From the NCBI GenBank assembly GCA_031291845.1, contig JARLIH010000153.1:1-38841 (forward strand): a stretch of DNA of 38,841 nucleotides. Direction: 5' to 3'. Below, one piece after another: positions 20,801-35,800 of this stretch; the first letter of the stretch is position 1; each line of letters starts with the position of its first letter. Made by a program: the position numbers and the translations under genes. Origin of the DNA: Isosphaeraceae bacterium (GTDB lineage: Bacteria > Planctomycetota > Planctomycetia > Isosphaerales > Isosphaeraceae). Below the pieces are notes generated by a model. The model saw only the letters and a program-made list of their open reading frames with translations. It ran no database searches and was not told the DNA's origin.

Positions 20801-23800
20801 TCCCAGTGGTTCCGCAGCGTCTCCCATTGGCCGGCGACGACGAAGGCCGCGATCAAGATGACGATGAACCGGAGGCGGACCTGGAGCGCCCGGAGCGTCA
20901 GCCCGAAGGCGCGCCATTTCCGCGGCCGCGGGTCGGGGGGGCTCTCGGTGATCAGTACGGGTCCGGTCGTCATGGCTTCGCCGTGGGCTCGCCGGCCCGG
21001 TCGGACGGTTCGTCCATCTTGTGCATCCAGTGGGAGATCATCTCGTAGTCCTCTTGCCGAAAGACCCACATGGGGTCGGTCCCGACAATCAGGTAGCGCA
21101 CGACTTGCGGCTCGTCCGAGCCGTCGAACGTGACGCGGACGGCGAACCCCCGAGCGTTCTCCGCGGCGACTTCACCGAGGATCTCGTAGTTCGCGAGGTG
21201 CTGCTCCGGCCGGCGGTGCTTGTCGACCACGTGGACTTCCGGGTGCTGGCCGACCGTCTCGTCGGGCGTGAGGCCCTTCCGCCATCCGTCCATCGTCAGC
21301 GTGACCGCCGCCCGCGCGGCCTCAGGTGCAGGGACGTAGCGCTCGAAGCCCTTCGGCTCCTGCCGGCAGGCGAGGCTGGAAACCCCGAGAATCGCGCCGA
21401 GGATGGCGAGACGGCGAGGGGTTACCAGAGAACGATCGCAAAGTCGCATCGGTAGGGCCGTCGGTACGTTGGGTGGCCACTGTCCCTCAGCTTCGCAGTA
21501 CTCGTGATACAGAGCACTTGCAGGGCGGAAGTCGCAAAGGTAAAGTCATTATTGGGGAAAGTCGATCGTGTGTTCCAGTCTGCCCCGTCTATTTTCGCAC
21601 CGATTCGGCTACGAGGCAACCGAAGGAGCCACGAGGGGGATGAGGCTACGACCCTCCCAGCGCGGTGTCGCCACTCTGTCGGGCGTGTTGATCGCGCTCG
21701 TGTGGGTGGTCTGCGCTAATCCCTCGAAGGCAGAGGCCGGCTGTTCCCATTACGCCGTCGCCGGCAAGAACCTGAACTTGCTCTCGGTCCGGCTCGACAT
21801 TTTGGACCGCCACCCGGCCGTCGCCACGGAGTCGGTGCCGGTTGAGACGCCCGCCCGTCCGAAGCGGTGCTCGGGCGCCCTGTGTTCGGGCAAGCCGGCC
21901 GTTCCGCTCCCCGTCCCCGTCGCTCCCAGCGCGACCCGCGTCGAGCAGTGGGGAAACATCGAGCTCCCGCCTCCGCTCGAGCCGGCCGATGGCCGGGTCG
22001 CGGCACATACGGAACATTTCGTGCACGCCATTCTCGACGGCCCGTCAATCGACCGACCGCCTCGCCCTTCCTACCTCCCTGTCTCCTGACGTCGTTGTTG
22101 TTGGCCTCGGCTGGCTCGAGCCGGCAGCGCGCGTTACTGGCGTGACGTCGCCGCGTTCCTCGCTCCCGGCCCGAGGCCCGCGCGGGGACCGATGACCCGC
22201 GGTCGATTTCGAACAGTTGTTCAATTCACCGCCTTTTCGCGCGATGGCGCGCGCTGAGAGGAGTTCTCAGCGAACTCTCGTCGTTTTCCTCTTTTTTTAT
22301 TTCGAGAGGTTGCCCTATGACAGCGCGACGATCTGCATTTACCCTGATCGAACTGCTCGTGGTCATCGCCATCATTGCCGTCCTGATCGCCCTGTTGCTC
22401 CCCGCCGTCCAAGCCGCGCGCGAGGCGGCCCGCCGTGCGCAGTGCACGAACAACCTGAAGCAGATCGGCCTGGCGTGCCACAACTACCTGAGCACGTACC
22501 AGGTCCTCCCCTTCGGTAAGGGAGCCTCGTACACGTCCTCCGTCCCGGGGGCGAAGCCGTACGCCCGCTGGTCGGTCCACAGCCAGCTCTTGCAATACAT
22601 CGAGCAAGGGAGCCTGTTCAACAGCATCAACTTCAGCATTCCGCCCGAGACCCCCGGCATGAACGGGGTCTTCCCGACGTTCATGCCGGCCTATCAAGAC
22701 CCGAACCGCGACAACATGACCTCTTGCATGACCCAGGTGAACACCTTCCTCTGCCCGTCCGACGGCCCGCTGGTCCAGGGCTGGCCCGGCGGTAACAACT
22801 ACTACGGCAACCAGTACACGTTCGCCTGCGACCTGAGCGAGAGCCAGCTGAGCACGGTCGCCGTGCCGGCCGTCGCGCCTCAAGGCGTCTTCTACTACCT
22901 GAGCGCGGTGCGGGTCGCCGACGTCACGGACGGCACGAGCAACACGGCGTTCTTCAGCGAGAAGCTGCGCGGGCAGGGGCAGCCGGCCTTCAAGACGGAC
23001 TTGCTCGTCTTCACGAACCAGACGTCCCAGGACGCGACGCTCCAGGCGTGTCAGGCCCTCACGCCGGGTTCGCCCCCGTTGACGAGCGTGCAAGGGATGA
23101 GCTGGGTGATGGGAGAAATGTGCTGCACCGCATACAACCACGTCTCCCAGCCAAACACCATTTCGTGTGCGGCCCCGGGCTATACCGGCACGATGGCGAA
23201 CATGGCGATGCAGGTGCCGCCGACGAGCAACCACGCGGGCGGGGTCAATATCCTGTTCGGCGACGGCACGGTCCACTTCGTCAAGAACTCGATCGACCTC
23301 GGGACCTGGCGCGCCGTCGGCACCCGCAACGGCGGTGAAGTCATTTCGAATCCGTTCTAACTTGCTTGCACGGGAGCGACCCGATGTTCCGTTTTGAACT
23401 CCGCCATGGTCTTTCGGCCCTTGCCGTATGCGGGGCGATCCTTGCGTTCGTCCCCGGCTGCGGCGGCTCGTCGCGGGCCTATACCCCGAACGCGGCCTCG
23501 GCCCGCGAGGCGCTCGACTTGGCCCTTGCCGCCTGGCAGAAGGGGGGCAAGGCCGACCAGCTCGCGACGGCATCTCCCCAGGTGCACGTCGTCGATAGCC
23601 AGTGGCAGGCCGGCAAAGTGCTCGAAGGTTACGAGATCATCGAGGAACAGGCCGGCGCGGCCGAGACCGAGAAACGGTACAGCGTCCTGCTCAAGCTGAA
23701 GAAACCCGAGGGGGAGCAGCGGGTCGAGTACATCATGGTCGGCCGCGAACCCCTCTGGATCTTCCGCGACGACGACTATGCGAAGGCCGGAAACATGGGC

Positions 23801-26800
23801 GACGACACGAAACCCCAGCGCCGGGTGCGCCGGCGTTGATCGTGATCTTTCGACTCGGGAGGGGGGCTCATGCTTGCCGCACAAGTTCACGCCGACGATC
23901 GGTACTGGAACCAGGCAACCCTGATCATGCTGACGCTCGTCCTGATCATGCTCGGGTTCTTCACGGTCGGTTGAGTTGAAGCGTGCCTCGACGGAGGCAT
24001 GACGCAGGTTCGGGCGCCGCGATCGAATGCTCGGTGAGTCCATGCCCAGGAACTTGTCGGTGCCTGCCAGGTTTTGGGGCGCAGCCTCAACTCGCTCATC
24101 ACGCCTGGATCGTTGGCCCTGGCTTTACCACGAGGACGGGAGAAGACATCGTGAAGACCTTGAGATTCCAGACCCGGTTTCTCGCTTGCGCATTCGCCCT
24201 GGCGGCGATCGCGGCGCCCGCGGGCGCTCAGGAACCCAAGGGCGAAGAGGCCGAAAAACAAGCGGTGGCCCGCGCGCTCGAAGAGTCGTGGCCCGAGCGG
24301 CCCGAGTGGGTCGACATGCTGACCGACATCCTCCAGGGGAGCCAGCTCGGCCCGAACGACGGCTGGTTCCGGCGGGCCGTCGCCCAGACCCGGTTCGACT
24401 GGAAAACGGCCCAGAAGCGGTACGACCGCGACGGCAACGGCCGCGTCGAGCGCGCCGAGTTTCCCGGCACCGACGCCGACTTCGCGCGGCTCGATCGCGA
24501 CCACGACCAGGCGCTGACGGAGGCCGACTTCGACTTCTCCCCCCACGCGCTGACGCCCACGCCGGGCGCGATGGTGTTTCTGCGCGCCGACCGGGACGGT
24601 AACGGCAAGGTCACGCGCGAGGAGCTCGATGCGTTTTTCAAAGCCTCTGACAGCGGCCAGCAAGGCTTCCTGTCTCTCTCCGACCTCCAGCAAGCGTTTT
24701 CCATGCCGTCCGGCCGTCCTCCCGCGGCCGTAGCGAAGCGGTCGAGCGGCCCTTCGAAGGAGACGCTCGTACGCGGCCTCTTCCGCCAGGAGATCGGCTC
24801 CCTCCAGCCAGGACCTGCGCTCGGCGACTCGGTGACCGACTTCACGCTCAAGACCAACGACGGCAAGCAAGACATTACGCTCTCGAAGCTCGTGGGTCCA
24901 AAGCCCGTCGTGCTGATCTTCGGCAACTTTACCTGCGGCCCGTTCCGCAGCCAGGCGGGGAACGTCGAGAAGCTCTCTCGCATGTACAAGGACCGGGCCA
25001 CCTTCGTCATGGTCTACGTCCGCGAGGCGCACCCGACCGACGGCTGGAGCATGGAGAGCAACGACCGCGTCGGTGTTTCCCTGGCGCAACCCCGCACCTA
25101 CGAAGAGCGCGTTGCCGTGGCACAGACGTGTGGGAAGCGCCTCGACGTGGGTTTCCCGATGCTGGTCGACACGATCGACGATGCCGTCGGCGCACGCTAC
25201 AGCGGCATGCCGAGCCGGCTGTACCTGATCGACCGGGAAGGCAAGGTCGCGTACAAGAGCGGCCGCGGCCCGTTCGGTTTCAAACCGGCCGAGCTAGAGC
25301 ACTCGCTGGTCCTGCTGCTCCAGGAGACGGCCAGCCCGGCGGCCGGGCGCGATGCCGCCGATGGGCGTGATGAGGAGTAAGCGTGACGTGTCCGCTGTCC
25401 CCGTTTGCGGGGCTGACGGTCCGACACGTTTCCCCGCGCCCGCGAGGAAGCTGTCGGATTACCTCTCCCCTTGGGAGCGGAGTCCGATTCAGATTCATGC
25501 GCACGGAGCACCGAAAACGCCGTTGCGACAGCCCCGCGCATTTTCCGTCCCATCTGCCCCGGAGTCGTCTCATGCCCTGGATCAAGACCGTCGCGTTCGA
25601 TGCCGCCGACGAGAAGCTCCGCTCGATCCTGGAGGCCCAGCGTGCGCTTTATCCGCCGGAGTACCTGACCCCGGTCGCAGTCGTCGACGACAAAACGCCG
25701 GGCATCGTGGCCACGCATACGCTGATTCCCGAGGCGCTCCATCACGCGTTCTCGACGTTCGGGGCGTTGATGTCGCCCGACCTGCCGCTCGAGCGGCGGC
25801 AGCACGAGATGATCGCGACAATGGTTTCGCTGACCAATCGGTGCCATTACTGAATTGAGTCGCACGCAGAGTTTCTGCGTCGGGTCACCCTGGACGACGA
25901 CCTCGTCCGGGCGCTTCGGGAAGATTTGGCGACGGCCCCGGTTTCGGAGCCGGACCGCGTGATGTTGCAGTACGTGGTCAAGCTTACGAAAGACGCCACG
26001 CGCGTCACTGCGGAGGACCACGCGCGGCTGCACGGGGCTGGTTTCGACGACCGCGGGATCCTCCAGATCACGCTGATCGCCGCGTGGTTCAACTACATCA
26101 ACCGGGTGGCCGATGCGCTGGGCGTCGGACGCGAGTCGCCTTGAAGTTTGCGAGGCTCGCGGGCGTGGACTGCTCGGTGGTGGCGGTGGCCCCCTGATGG
26201 TCGAGCTGGAGGCCGGTCTGCGACTCGACCCGGCGGAGCACGTCCTCGACGTTTCCCGGCTCGGGCCGGGCGGGGACGTGCCAGCGCTGGGCCAGGCCGT
26301 CCTTGGTGCCGGTAGCGACGCTTTGCCCGTCGGGCGCGAAGGCCACGCACAAGACGGCGTCGGTATGGCGGAGCGGCGGGCCGAGCTGGCGGCCGGACTC
26401 GACGTCCCAGAAGCGCGCGGTGCCGTTGTGGCTGGCAGTCAGGAGCATGTTCCCGTCGGGGCTGAAGGCGACGGCGGCGACCTCGCCGGCGTTGCCGTCA
26501 ACCTCGCAGAGGAGCGAGCCGCTGGCGGTGTCCCACAGCCGCACCGTACCGTCCTGGGTGCCCGTCACCACGCGCGTGCCCCTCGGGCTGAAGGCGGCGG
26601 CCGTGACCGGGAAGCTGGGGTGGGGATGCGCGCGGATCGCGATGGGCCGGTCGTCGTCAACGTCCCAGAGCAGTGCCCTGGCGTCCGGGCACGCCAGCAG
26701 CAGGGTCTTGCCGTCGGGGCTGAAGGCTGCCTGGTGGATCGGGACGTCGAGCGACCGCAACAGCGGGCGTGCCGTTTCGAGGTTGGCCGGATCCCAGAGG

Positions 26801-29800
26801 AGGGCACTCCGGGGGCGGCTGTCCCACGTGAGCAGCGCGCGCGTGTCGGGGCTGAACACGACGCCGAGCAGTGGGATCGGCTGCTCGGGGGTTTGCCGGA
26901 CGCGCGTGCCGGCGGCTGCGTCCCAGAGTTCGGCCCGCCCGCGCACGCGGCCTTCGTCGCCCGACCAGCGCGCGACGGCGAGGGTGCGTCCGTCGGGGCT
27001 GAGGGCCGTCCCCTCGACCATGTCCACCACGTCGTACGTCCGGCGGCCGTCCCCGCTCGAGACCGCGCCGGCGGGCTCGTAGCGGCTGCTGTGCATAAAG
27101 GGTCCCGTCGGCCGCCCGTCGGCGAGCCCCCACCACTGCGCCCCACGGGCGCTGCCGGTCAGGAGACGCGTCCCGTCGTCGCTGAACGCCACGCGGTGGA
27201 GTGAGCTCCCCATGCGCAATGGGGGGCCGATGGCTTTCGAGTGCGGCACGTCCCAGAGCCGGATCGTGCCGTCGTCCTGTCCTGTGGCGAGCGTTCTGCC
27301 GTCCGGGCGGAACGCCAGGCCCGTCACGGCGCTGCCCAAAATGTAGGTCTGCCCGGTCTGGCCGAGCATCGTCGCGTCCCAGAGGCGGACGACCCCGCCG
27401 GCGGTCCCCGTCGCGAAGGTCCGGCCGTCGGGCGAGACCGCCAGGCTGGTGACGCTGGTCCCCTGCGGCGGCAGGTCGGACGAGAGCGCGGTCGCGGCGT
27501 CCCAGACGTGCACGCGACCGTCCCGCGTTCCCGTGATGATCCGTTGGCCGCCGCGGCAGAACGCGATCGTGCTGACCGGGGAATTGTGTAGCAAAGGGGG
27601 CTCGATCGGCTGGCCCGTCGCGACGTCCCAGCGCACGGCGCGCTGGTCCTTGCCGCCGGTGACCAGCATCCGGCCGTCGGGGCTGAGCGCCAGGGTGTAG
27701 TACCCCACGGCGGCGCTGTGGCGCAAGGGGGAGCCGATGCGTTCGCGCGTGCTCACGTCCCACCAACGCGAGGCGCCGTCGTCGCAGCTTGTGACCAGGC
27801 GCCGGCCGTCGGGGCTGAACGCGACGCCCCAGATCACATGGCCCGAGGGGTGCACGAGCGGAGCGCCGCGCTCGCGACGTCGTTCGAGGTCCCAGAAATG
27901 GACGTGCCCTTCCTCGTCGACCGTCACCATCTCGCGCGGGTCGTGCGGGTTGATCGCGACGCGCTCGACCCAGGCCCGTGCGGGCAGGTCGTCGACCACC
28001 AAGGGCGCGCCCGCCTCTTTCCCGGCCACCGCGTCCCAGAAGCGTATCTGGTGGTTCTTGCCCACGGAAACGAGCGCCCGCCCGTCCGGGCTGAAGGCGA
28101 GGTCGAGGATCGGCGCGGCGTGTTGCATCTCCGCCAGGGGGCGGCTCAACTGTTGGGCCCAATCGGCCAGGTTGATTCGGATCGCGCGGTCGAGACTGCT
28201 CGCCCGGGCGTCCGTCGCCAGCTTCAGGCTGCGGCCCAGCCACAAGAGTCCGTGTCCGACCTCGCCGCGGTCGCAGAGGCTGAGCCCCTGGTTGAGCGCG
28301 AGCTCGGCCTGTTCCTGCACGGATTCGCGCTGGGATGCCGCGGCGGCGAGCGCTTTCCCCTCGGCACGCCGCCATTGCCAGAGCACGAGCGCAAAGCCCA
28401 GCACCGTCACGAGCACGACGGCCGTCGAGAGCAGAGCAACAGCCGGCCGCCGGCGGGCCCACTTCCAGCCGCGTTCGACGGCTCCCGCCGGCCGCGCCAG
28501 GATCGTCTGCCCGCTCAGGAAGCGGTCCAGGTCCTCGGCCAGCGCGGCGGCGCTCGGATAACGGCGGCGCGGATCTTTGCGCAAGCACTTCAGGCAGATC
28601 GTTTCGAGGTCGCGGGGAACCGACGGGCGCAGCCGGCGCGGGGGGACCGGCTCCTGATTGCGCACCTGGTCCAGCGTCTCGATAACCGCGGTCGACTGGA
28701 AGAGCGGCCGGCCCGTGAGCATCGTGTACAGGATGGCCCCCAGGGCGTACACGTCCGCCGGCGGGCCCGCGTGCCGCCCCTGTCCGTCGGCCTGCTCGGG
28801 GGCCATGTACTCGGGCGTGCCCATCAAGAGGCCGCCCAGGGTCTGGAGGTCCGATCCCGACACCTGCTTGGCGACGCCGAAGTCGCACAGCTTGAGCAGG
28901 CCGTCGCTTGTCAGCAGCACGTTGGACGGCTTGAGGTCGCGGTGCACGATCCCCTGGCCGTGGGCGTAGTGGACCGCGCGGGCCAGTGTGGCCAGCCATT
29001 GCGCAGCCTGGGCGGGGGGCTGCGTCTTCTCCGCCAGGCGGCTGCTCAGGCTGCCGCCGTCGACGTACTCGAGCGTGAAATAAGGCACCGGAGGGCTCAG
29101 AGAGCTCGCGTGCCATTCGCCGATGTCGAAGACCTGGACGATGTTGGGGTGCTGGAGCCGGGCGACGGCCTCGGCCTCGGCGCGAAAGCGGGCGCGGTAG
29201 TCTTCGTGGGCGTACTCGCCGCCGAGCAGCACCTTGAGCGCGACCGCCCGCCGCAGCTTGGCGTGCCAGGCTTTATAGACGATGCCCATCCCCCCGCGGC
29301 CCAGCTCGCCGAGGATCTCGTAATCGCCGACTCGCGACGGCAAGGGGACCGGCGAAGCGGTTGGGGCGGACCGGCCGTGGATGAAGGTCAGTCCCTTGAG
29401 CGAGCTGACGACGGGGTCGGTGACCCGGTCGAGCGCCTCGACCGCCGCCTCGCATCGTGCGCACACCTCCAGGTGTTCGGCGACTTCGTCGACAGACTCA
29501 TCGGGGAGCGCGCCCAGGTTGAAGGCGGAAAGCTCGGCCGGGGACGGGCAATCGAGGCGGGGCATCGGCGGGTGTTCCTCCTGGGTATGACGACGACCGG
29601 CGCCCTTGTTATGATGAATGCGCAGGGCGTGAAACGAATTCCCGGGCTTTCCTGGCCCGGGCCGCCCAACCGCACAGGTGGCGATGCATGGCGGAAACCC
29701 GCCCGGAACCCCGCGTCACGTCCCTCACTCTCCTTGAGCGAGTTCGCGCGAACGAAGCTGACGCGTGGTCCCGCCTCGTGCAGCTTTATGCTCCTATGAT

Positions 29801-32800
29801 ACGCTACTGGTGCCTCCGGGGGGGACTCCAGGAGTCGGACGCCGACGACGCCGTGCAGGAAGTCTGCCGCGCAGCGCTCGCCGGGCTGCCGAACTTCCAC
29901 CGCGACCGGCCGGGCGACACGCTGCGAGGCTGGCTGCGCGTGATCACTCGCAACACCCTCTCTCTCCACTTCAGGCGCACCGTGCGCCATCCCCTCGCCA
30001 GCGGCGGGAGCGAGGCCTTCGTGCGGCTGAACGAGGTCGCCGACCCGCGGGTCGACCTGCCCGACGACGACTCCCCGGTGGAGCTCCAGGGCCTGTATCG
30101 CCGCGCCCTCGAGCTCGTGCGCGGGGAGTTCGAGGAGCGGACCTGGCAGATGTTCTGGCTCGCGGTGGTTGAAGACCGCCCCCCGGCCGACGTCGCTACG
30201 CAATTCGGTGTCTCAGCCGTCGCCGTTCGTAAAGCCAAGTCTCGCGTCCTCCGCCGGCTCCGCGAAGAGGTCGGCGACCTGATCGCCTGAACCGAAACCC
30301 TTCCGCTGTGCCCCCTTCCCTCCGGAACCCTTCCTCCCTCACCGCTTCGTGAATTATTCGTGTCACGCCCCGCGCATTCCAGGGCAGTAGGAGGATCGCG
30401 GGTCAAAAGCGGTTCACGCCCTCTCCCGAGCGCCCGATTCCGATCCGAGACCAACTCGTTCCCATTTCGCCTCGTCTGTGCATTTTCGACTTCCCGGAGG
30501 ATTCGGTATGCGGCCACACCGCGGGTTCACGCTCATCGAGTTACTGGTCGTCATTGCGATCATTGCCGTCCTGATCGCGCTTTTGCTACCGGCGGTGCAG
30601 GCGGCCCGCGAGGCGGCCCGGCGCGCCCAGTGCGTCAACAACCTGAAGCAGTTGGGCCTGGCTGTCCACAACTACATCTCGTCCAACGACGTCATGCCGG
30701 CCCAAAGCATGGCGAACAGCCCCGCGAACGGCAGCGGTTGGTACTTCTCGTGGCCCGTCTCCCTGCTGCCCAACATGGAGCAGCAGGCGATCTTCAACGC
30801 GGTGAACTTCAGCAACGACGTCTGGAACCCGGCGCAGACCACGGCGGCGTACAACCAGATCACCACGTTCTTGTGCCCGTCCGAGAGCCAGACCCAGCGG
30901 ATCTACCTCGGCTATGGCGTTTCCAACTACGTGGGTAACTACGGCGGGCCCGGCGAGATCATTCCGTACAGCGGCACGATCGTGCCACTGACCGACCTCG
31001 AGGGAATCGGCGGCCAGCCCGGCCCGATTCGGTTGGCGGCGATCACGGATGGGACGTCGAACACCGGTTTGTTCAGCGAACGGCTGATCGGGCTTCCCAG
31101 CAACCCGACGCTGACGGTGAGCTCGACCGATGCGCGACGCGCTGTGTTTCAGGGCCCCGTTACCGCCAACGCGAGCTCCGGCCAGGCGCAGGCACTGGCG
31201 TTTGCCCAGGGGTGCCAGTCGATTTCGAGTAGCACCACGTCGATCGCCGCGAACACGATCGGCGAGCAGTGGTTCCTCTCGTACCCGCTGCACCTCGGGT
31301 TGACGAGTTACAACCACGTGGGCGCCCCGAACAGCGTGCCTTGCCAGGATTCGGCCGACTGGTCCTGGCTGACCTACGGCGGCCCGCTCGGCTCGGTTCC
31401 TGCTACGAGTAACCACTCGGGCGGAGTGAACGTTGCCATGGGGGACGGCTCGGTCAAGTTCATCAAGAACAGCATCAGCCTCGTGACGTGGTGGGCCCTG
31501 GGCTCCCGCGCGGGGGGCGAAGTCATCAGCGCGGATGCGTACTGAGGCAGCAACAACCGAGACATACCACACAGGAAAAGGGCGCGGCCATGAAAACGTA
31601 CTTCCTCCGGCTTGCTCCGCTGCTGGCCGCCGCCCTGTTGGCGGGGTGTTCAGAAAGCGGCGTCCACGCGGGCGGCATGCCGAAAGACCTCCCGACCGAG
31701 GCCCCGAAGCCCCACCCGGGCATCACGGAAAAAATGGCGGAGGCGGCCAAGAAAGGGGTTCGCACCCGCAGCTTGCAGGCCGCCAAACGATTGCCGAGCG
31801 GCCCGATCGGCCACCCCCGTTGAGACGAACAATCGGAGCATATTCCCCGCAGGGGTAGGCGATTAACCTGCCCCTACGCATTCACGTTCGGCATCACTCG
31901 GTCGGCGGAACCGATTTTGTAGGGTCGGCCATTACGACACTCCTCGCTGATCTCCACCGGTTATCCCTCAGGCGAAGCGGGGCGTCTGGGTGCCAAGCCC
32001 ACGTCTTCGTGGGCATGCGCCTCGTGCCGAGCCGGCGGAGGGGCGCATGCCCACGAAGACGTGGGCTTGGACCCAACACCGTCCCTGCTGAGCCGTTTGA
32101 GCCGAAACCGCGAGTCGCGGTGGAGATCAGCGAGAAGTCTCGCCATTACCGGCCGATTTGCGGCCGGCATTGGCCAGCTCTACAGGGTAGCCGCTCGCAC
32201 CAACCGGCGGGCGCTTACATTTTTTTGGCGCTTCCTTGCAGACAGGTCGGTCGTGCGATATTGTCACATGTCACGGCCGCTCGGCCGGCAGGTCTTTCGT
32301 GCGCGTGCGGGCGTCTTTGAATTGACGTCACATCGGACCTCCGGAATCGCCCGACATGACAAGCAGGGTGCCCGGTCGATTGACTCCGCTCGTGGCGGGG
32401 GCGTGTTTCACGCTCTTGGCCAGCGGTCTCGTCGCGCCGGTCCGTGCCCGAGCGGCTTGCAGCCACTACGTCGTCGCGCGGGGGCCAAGTGGCGGCGAGG
32501 GGCACTCCGCCTTGGACGCGCTGGAGATCTTCGCGACGGTCCGCGACGGTCTGGGCCCGCGAAACGCGCGTCCTGAGCGCCAATCCCCGTGCGCTGGACT
32601 TTCCTGCGGTCGTAACCCGATGCCTCCGATGGCACCTGCGCCGGTGGGCCCGTCCCGGGCCGAAGCGTGGGCCTGTCTCAACCAGTCGCTCCTCGCTCCG
32701 ACCTCCCGAACCCCCGTCTTACCTATCATCGCCAATGTCGGGCACCCGACCCATCGCGGGTTCCCGCCCGAGCGTCCGCCGCGTGCTGCCTGAGCCGCCG

Positions 32801-35800
32801 AGGACGCGACACCGCGCACAAGGACCGGGTTTTCCCGCGGATTGAAGCCCACGAGGCCTCGCTTGACGTAGGCACGCGTCCCGGATGCGCCTGCGCACCC
32901 AACGTTCCCGATCCGTAATCACAATTTCGGTCGAAGCGCCCCTACCTCGTATTCGGTTCGCGCCTGCGCGGTTGTGCGAAAGCACGCGCGGCGTGCCAGT
33001 TGCGCGCATCATTGCGCGCCTCGTTTCGCCCATTCACGATTCATCTCGTTTTCTATTCTGAAAGGACGCAGTCGATGAGGACTTCGACACGACGTTCGGC
33101 GTTCACACTGATCGAACTGCTGGTCGTGATCGCGATCATTGCTGTCTTGATCGCTCTCCTCTTGCCTGCGGTGCAGGCGGCCCGCGAAGCGGCGAGGCGG
33201 ATGCAGTGCGTCAACAACTTGAAGCAGATCGGCCTCGCCGCCCACAACTACCACGACCGCGTAGCAGCGCTGCCGGGCGCGGAGCTCGTGTATAAGGTGA
33301 CGAGCTTCTCGGCCTTGGCCCACATGCTCGGCGCGATGGAGCAGTCGAGCGTTTACAACTCGATCAACTTCTCGTTGGTCTACTCCGATGCGACCAACAG
33401 CACAGTGCTCGTGACGCGGATCAATACCTTCATCTGTCCCTCGGACGTGGCCGACGCTCATCCGGAATACGGGGGGCAGACGAACTACATGGCCGACATG
33501 GGGAGCTGGATCGTCTGGATGGCGGCGTCGGGAGCGAACGCCGGCCTTCCCGCGCCGAACGGCATATTTTATGGCGATAGCGCCACGCGGATGGCGGACA
33601 TCGTCGACGGGACTTCGAACACCGGCCTGTTCAGCGAGCGGGTTCTGGCCGACTTCACGGCGGGCGTCATTAGCCCGATCGCCGACGTCTTTTTCTCTCC
33701 CGCCGCGCCCACGACGCTCGACGCCGCCGTGCAGGCGTGCCAGGCCATCGACATCACCAACCCGGCCAGCCAGTTCCCGTTATTCATGGGCGCGCCCTGG
33801 GTCAACGGCCAGCAAGTCTTCCTCCACGTCACGCAGCCGAACACGCGCTCGTGCGGTTTCTTCTTGTCCTTGCGCGCGGCGATGCCGCCGAGCAGCCAGC
33901 ACCCGGGCGGGATCAACTTCCTGCTGGCCGACGGCTCGGTCCGGTTCATCAAGAACAGCATCGACCTCAACACCTGGCGTGCCCTCGGGACGCGCGCCGG
34001 TGGCGAGGTCATCAGCGCAGACGCTTACTGAGGAGTTGCTCGCCATGCGACCACTTCGGTCTGATCCCCGGCGAACCTCCTGGGGGCGATGTCTTGGCGC
34101 GTCGCTCCTCGCCGCGTTCTTGCTCGCCGGCTGCTCCGGTTCGCAGCGCGCGGCGCCGGTCGACACCTCCCGCGCTCACGAGGCCCTCAAGGCGGCGCTC
34201 GAGGGATGGAAGAAGGGCGATTCCCCCTCGGCGCTCCAGAGTGGGACGCCCTCGATCACGGTCCAGGATCTGGACTGGCTGGCCGGCGCACGACTCGTCG
34301 ACTACCAGGTCGACGGCGAAGGCCGGCCGGTCGAGGCGAACCTCTACGTTCCCGTGAAGCTGACCCTCCGGACAGCGAAGGGGAAGGAAGTCAATAAGAA
34401 GGTCAACTACATCGTCGGCACCAGCCCGATCCTTACGGTCTTCCGGGACTTTCGCTGAGACAGCGACCGTCGTAAGAATCATTCTTAGAGAGGACGTGTG
34501 ATGTCACACACATCAAAATCGGCCGCGGTTCTGTTCACTCTGGCCATGATGCCTGTCGGCGCGCTGGCTGCCTCGCCGCGAGCAGGGGGGCTGTCCGCTC
34601 CCTTGAGCGACGAGGAATGCTGGCGCCGGCTCCCCGCCGCGAAGACGGGGACCGGGCAGCCGCTGCCGTCCTGGGCGAAGATGCTCGCGGGCGAGTTGCC
34701 CCGGAGCACCGCCACGCTGCTCGCACTCGACCTCGCGCAGCGAACCAAGAGTCCCGTCGACGCCAAGCTCCGCGCGGCGATGCGCTGGGTCGCGGCGCAC
34801 GCCAACCACTGCGAATACGGCGAGAGCTGCGCCGCGGCCGACGCCCGACGCGCCGGTCTCGACGATGACCGGCTGGGGGCTCTGGCACGGGAAGGTTACC
34901 CCGGCTGGACCGAAGCCGAGCGCGCCGCGCTGACGTTCGCACGCAAGATGTCGGCCGATTCCGACTCGGTGACCGATGCCGAATTCGCGGTCCTGGTCAA
35001 GGAGTTCGGCGAGAAACGCGCTGCGTCAATGGTCCTGCTCCTGGCCTACGCCAACTTCCAGGACCGTCTCTTGATTTGCCTTGGCGCCCCGATCGAACCG
35101 GGTGGTCCGCTCCCGCCGGTGGAGGTGAGCTTCGATCCGTCTTCGTTCACGGCCAAGACGACGCCCCCCCCGCCGCTCCAGCGTTCGCCCCTGCCGGCTC
35201 CTTCGGGGAAGGACCTGGTTGAGGACGATCCCGAGTGGGCCGCGGTCTCTTACGAGGCGCTCCAGGACCGGCTCGAAGCCCAGCGCCGCAAGCCCACGCG
35301 CCTGCGCATCCCCGAGTGGGACGAGGTCGCCCGCAACCTGCCCGAAGGGCTGATCAAGCGACCCAGCGACATCATCTGGTACCGCATCGTCTTCGGCTAC
35401 GCCCCGGAGCTGGCCGTGCCGTACGAGTACTTCATGCGGACCGCCGGCGCCGAGGCGAGCGCGAAGTACGACCGGGTCTTCGGCTCGAGTCTCTTTTGGG
35501 TCACCACGCGCGCGATCAAGTGTCCCTACTGCATGGGGCACTGCGAGATGAACTGGGAGGTCGCGGGCCTGTCGAAGGCCGAGATCGCCGAACGGAGCCG
35601 CTTGCTTGCGGGTGATGACTGGTCGAGCTTCACACCGGCCGAGCAACACGCGTTCGCGTTCGCCCGCACGCTGACCAAGGCGCCCTGGACGGTCACCGAG
35701 GCGGACATCGAGACGATCAAACGCGACTTCGGTCCTGACCGCGCGCTGATCGTGGTGCTCAACGCGTGCAGATACCATTACATGACACGCATCTCGAACG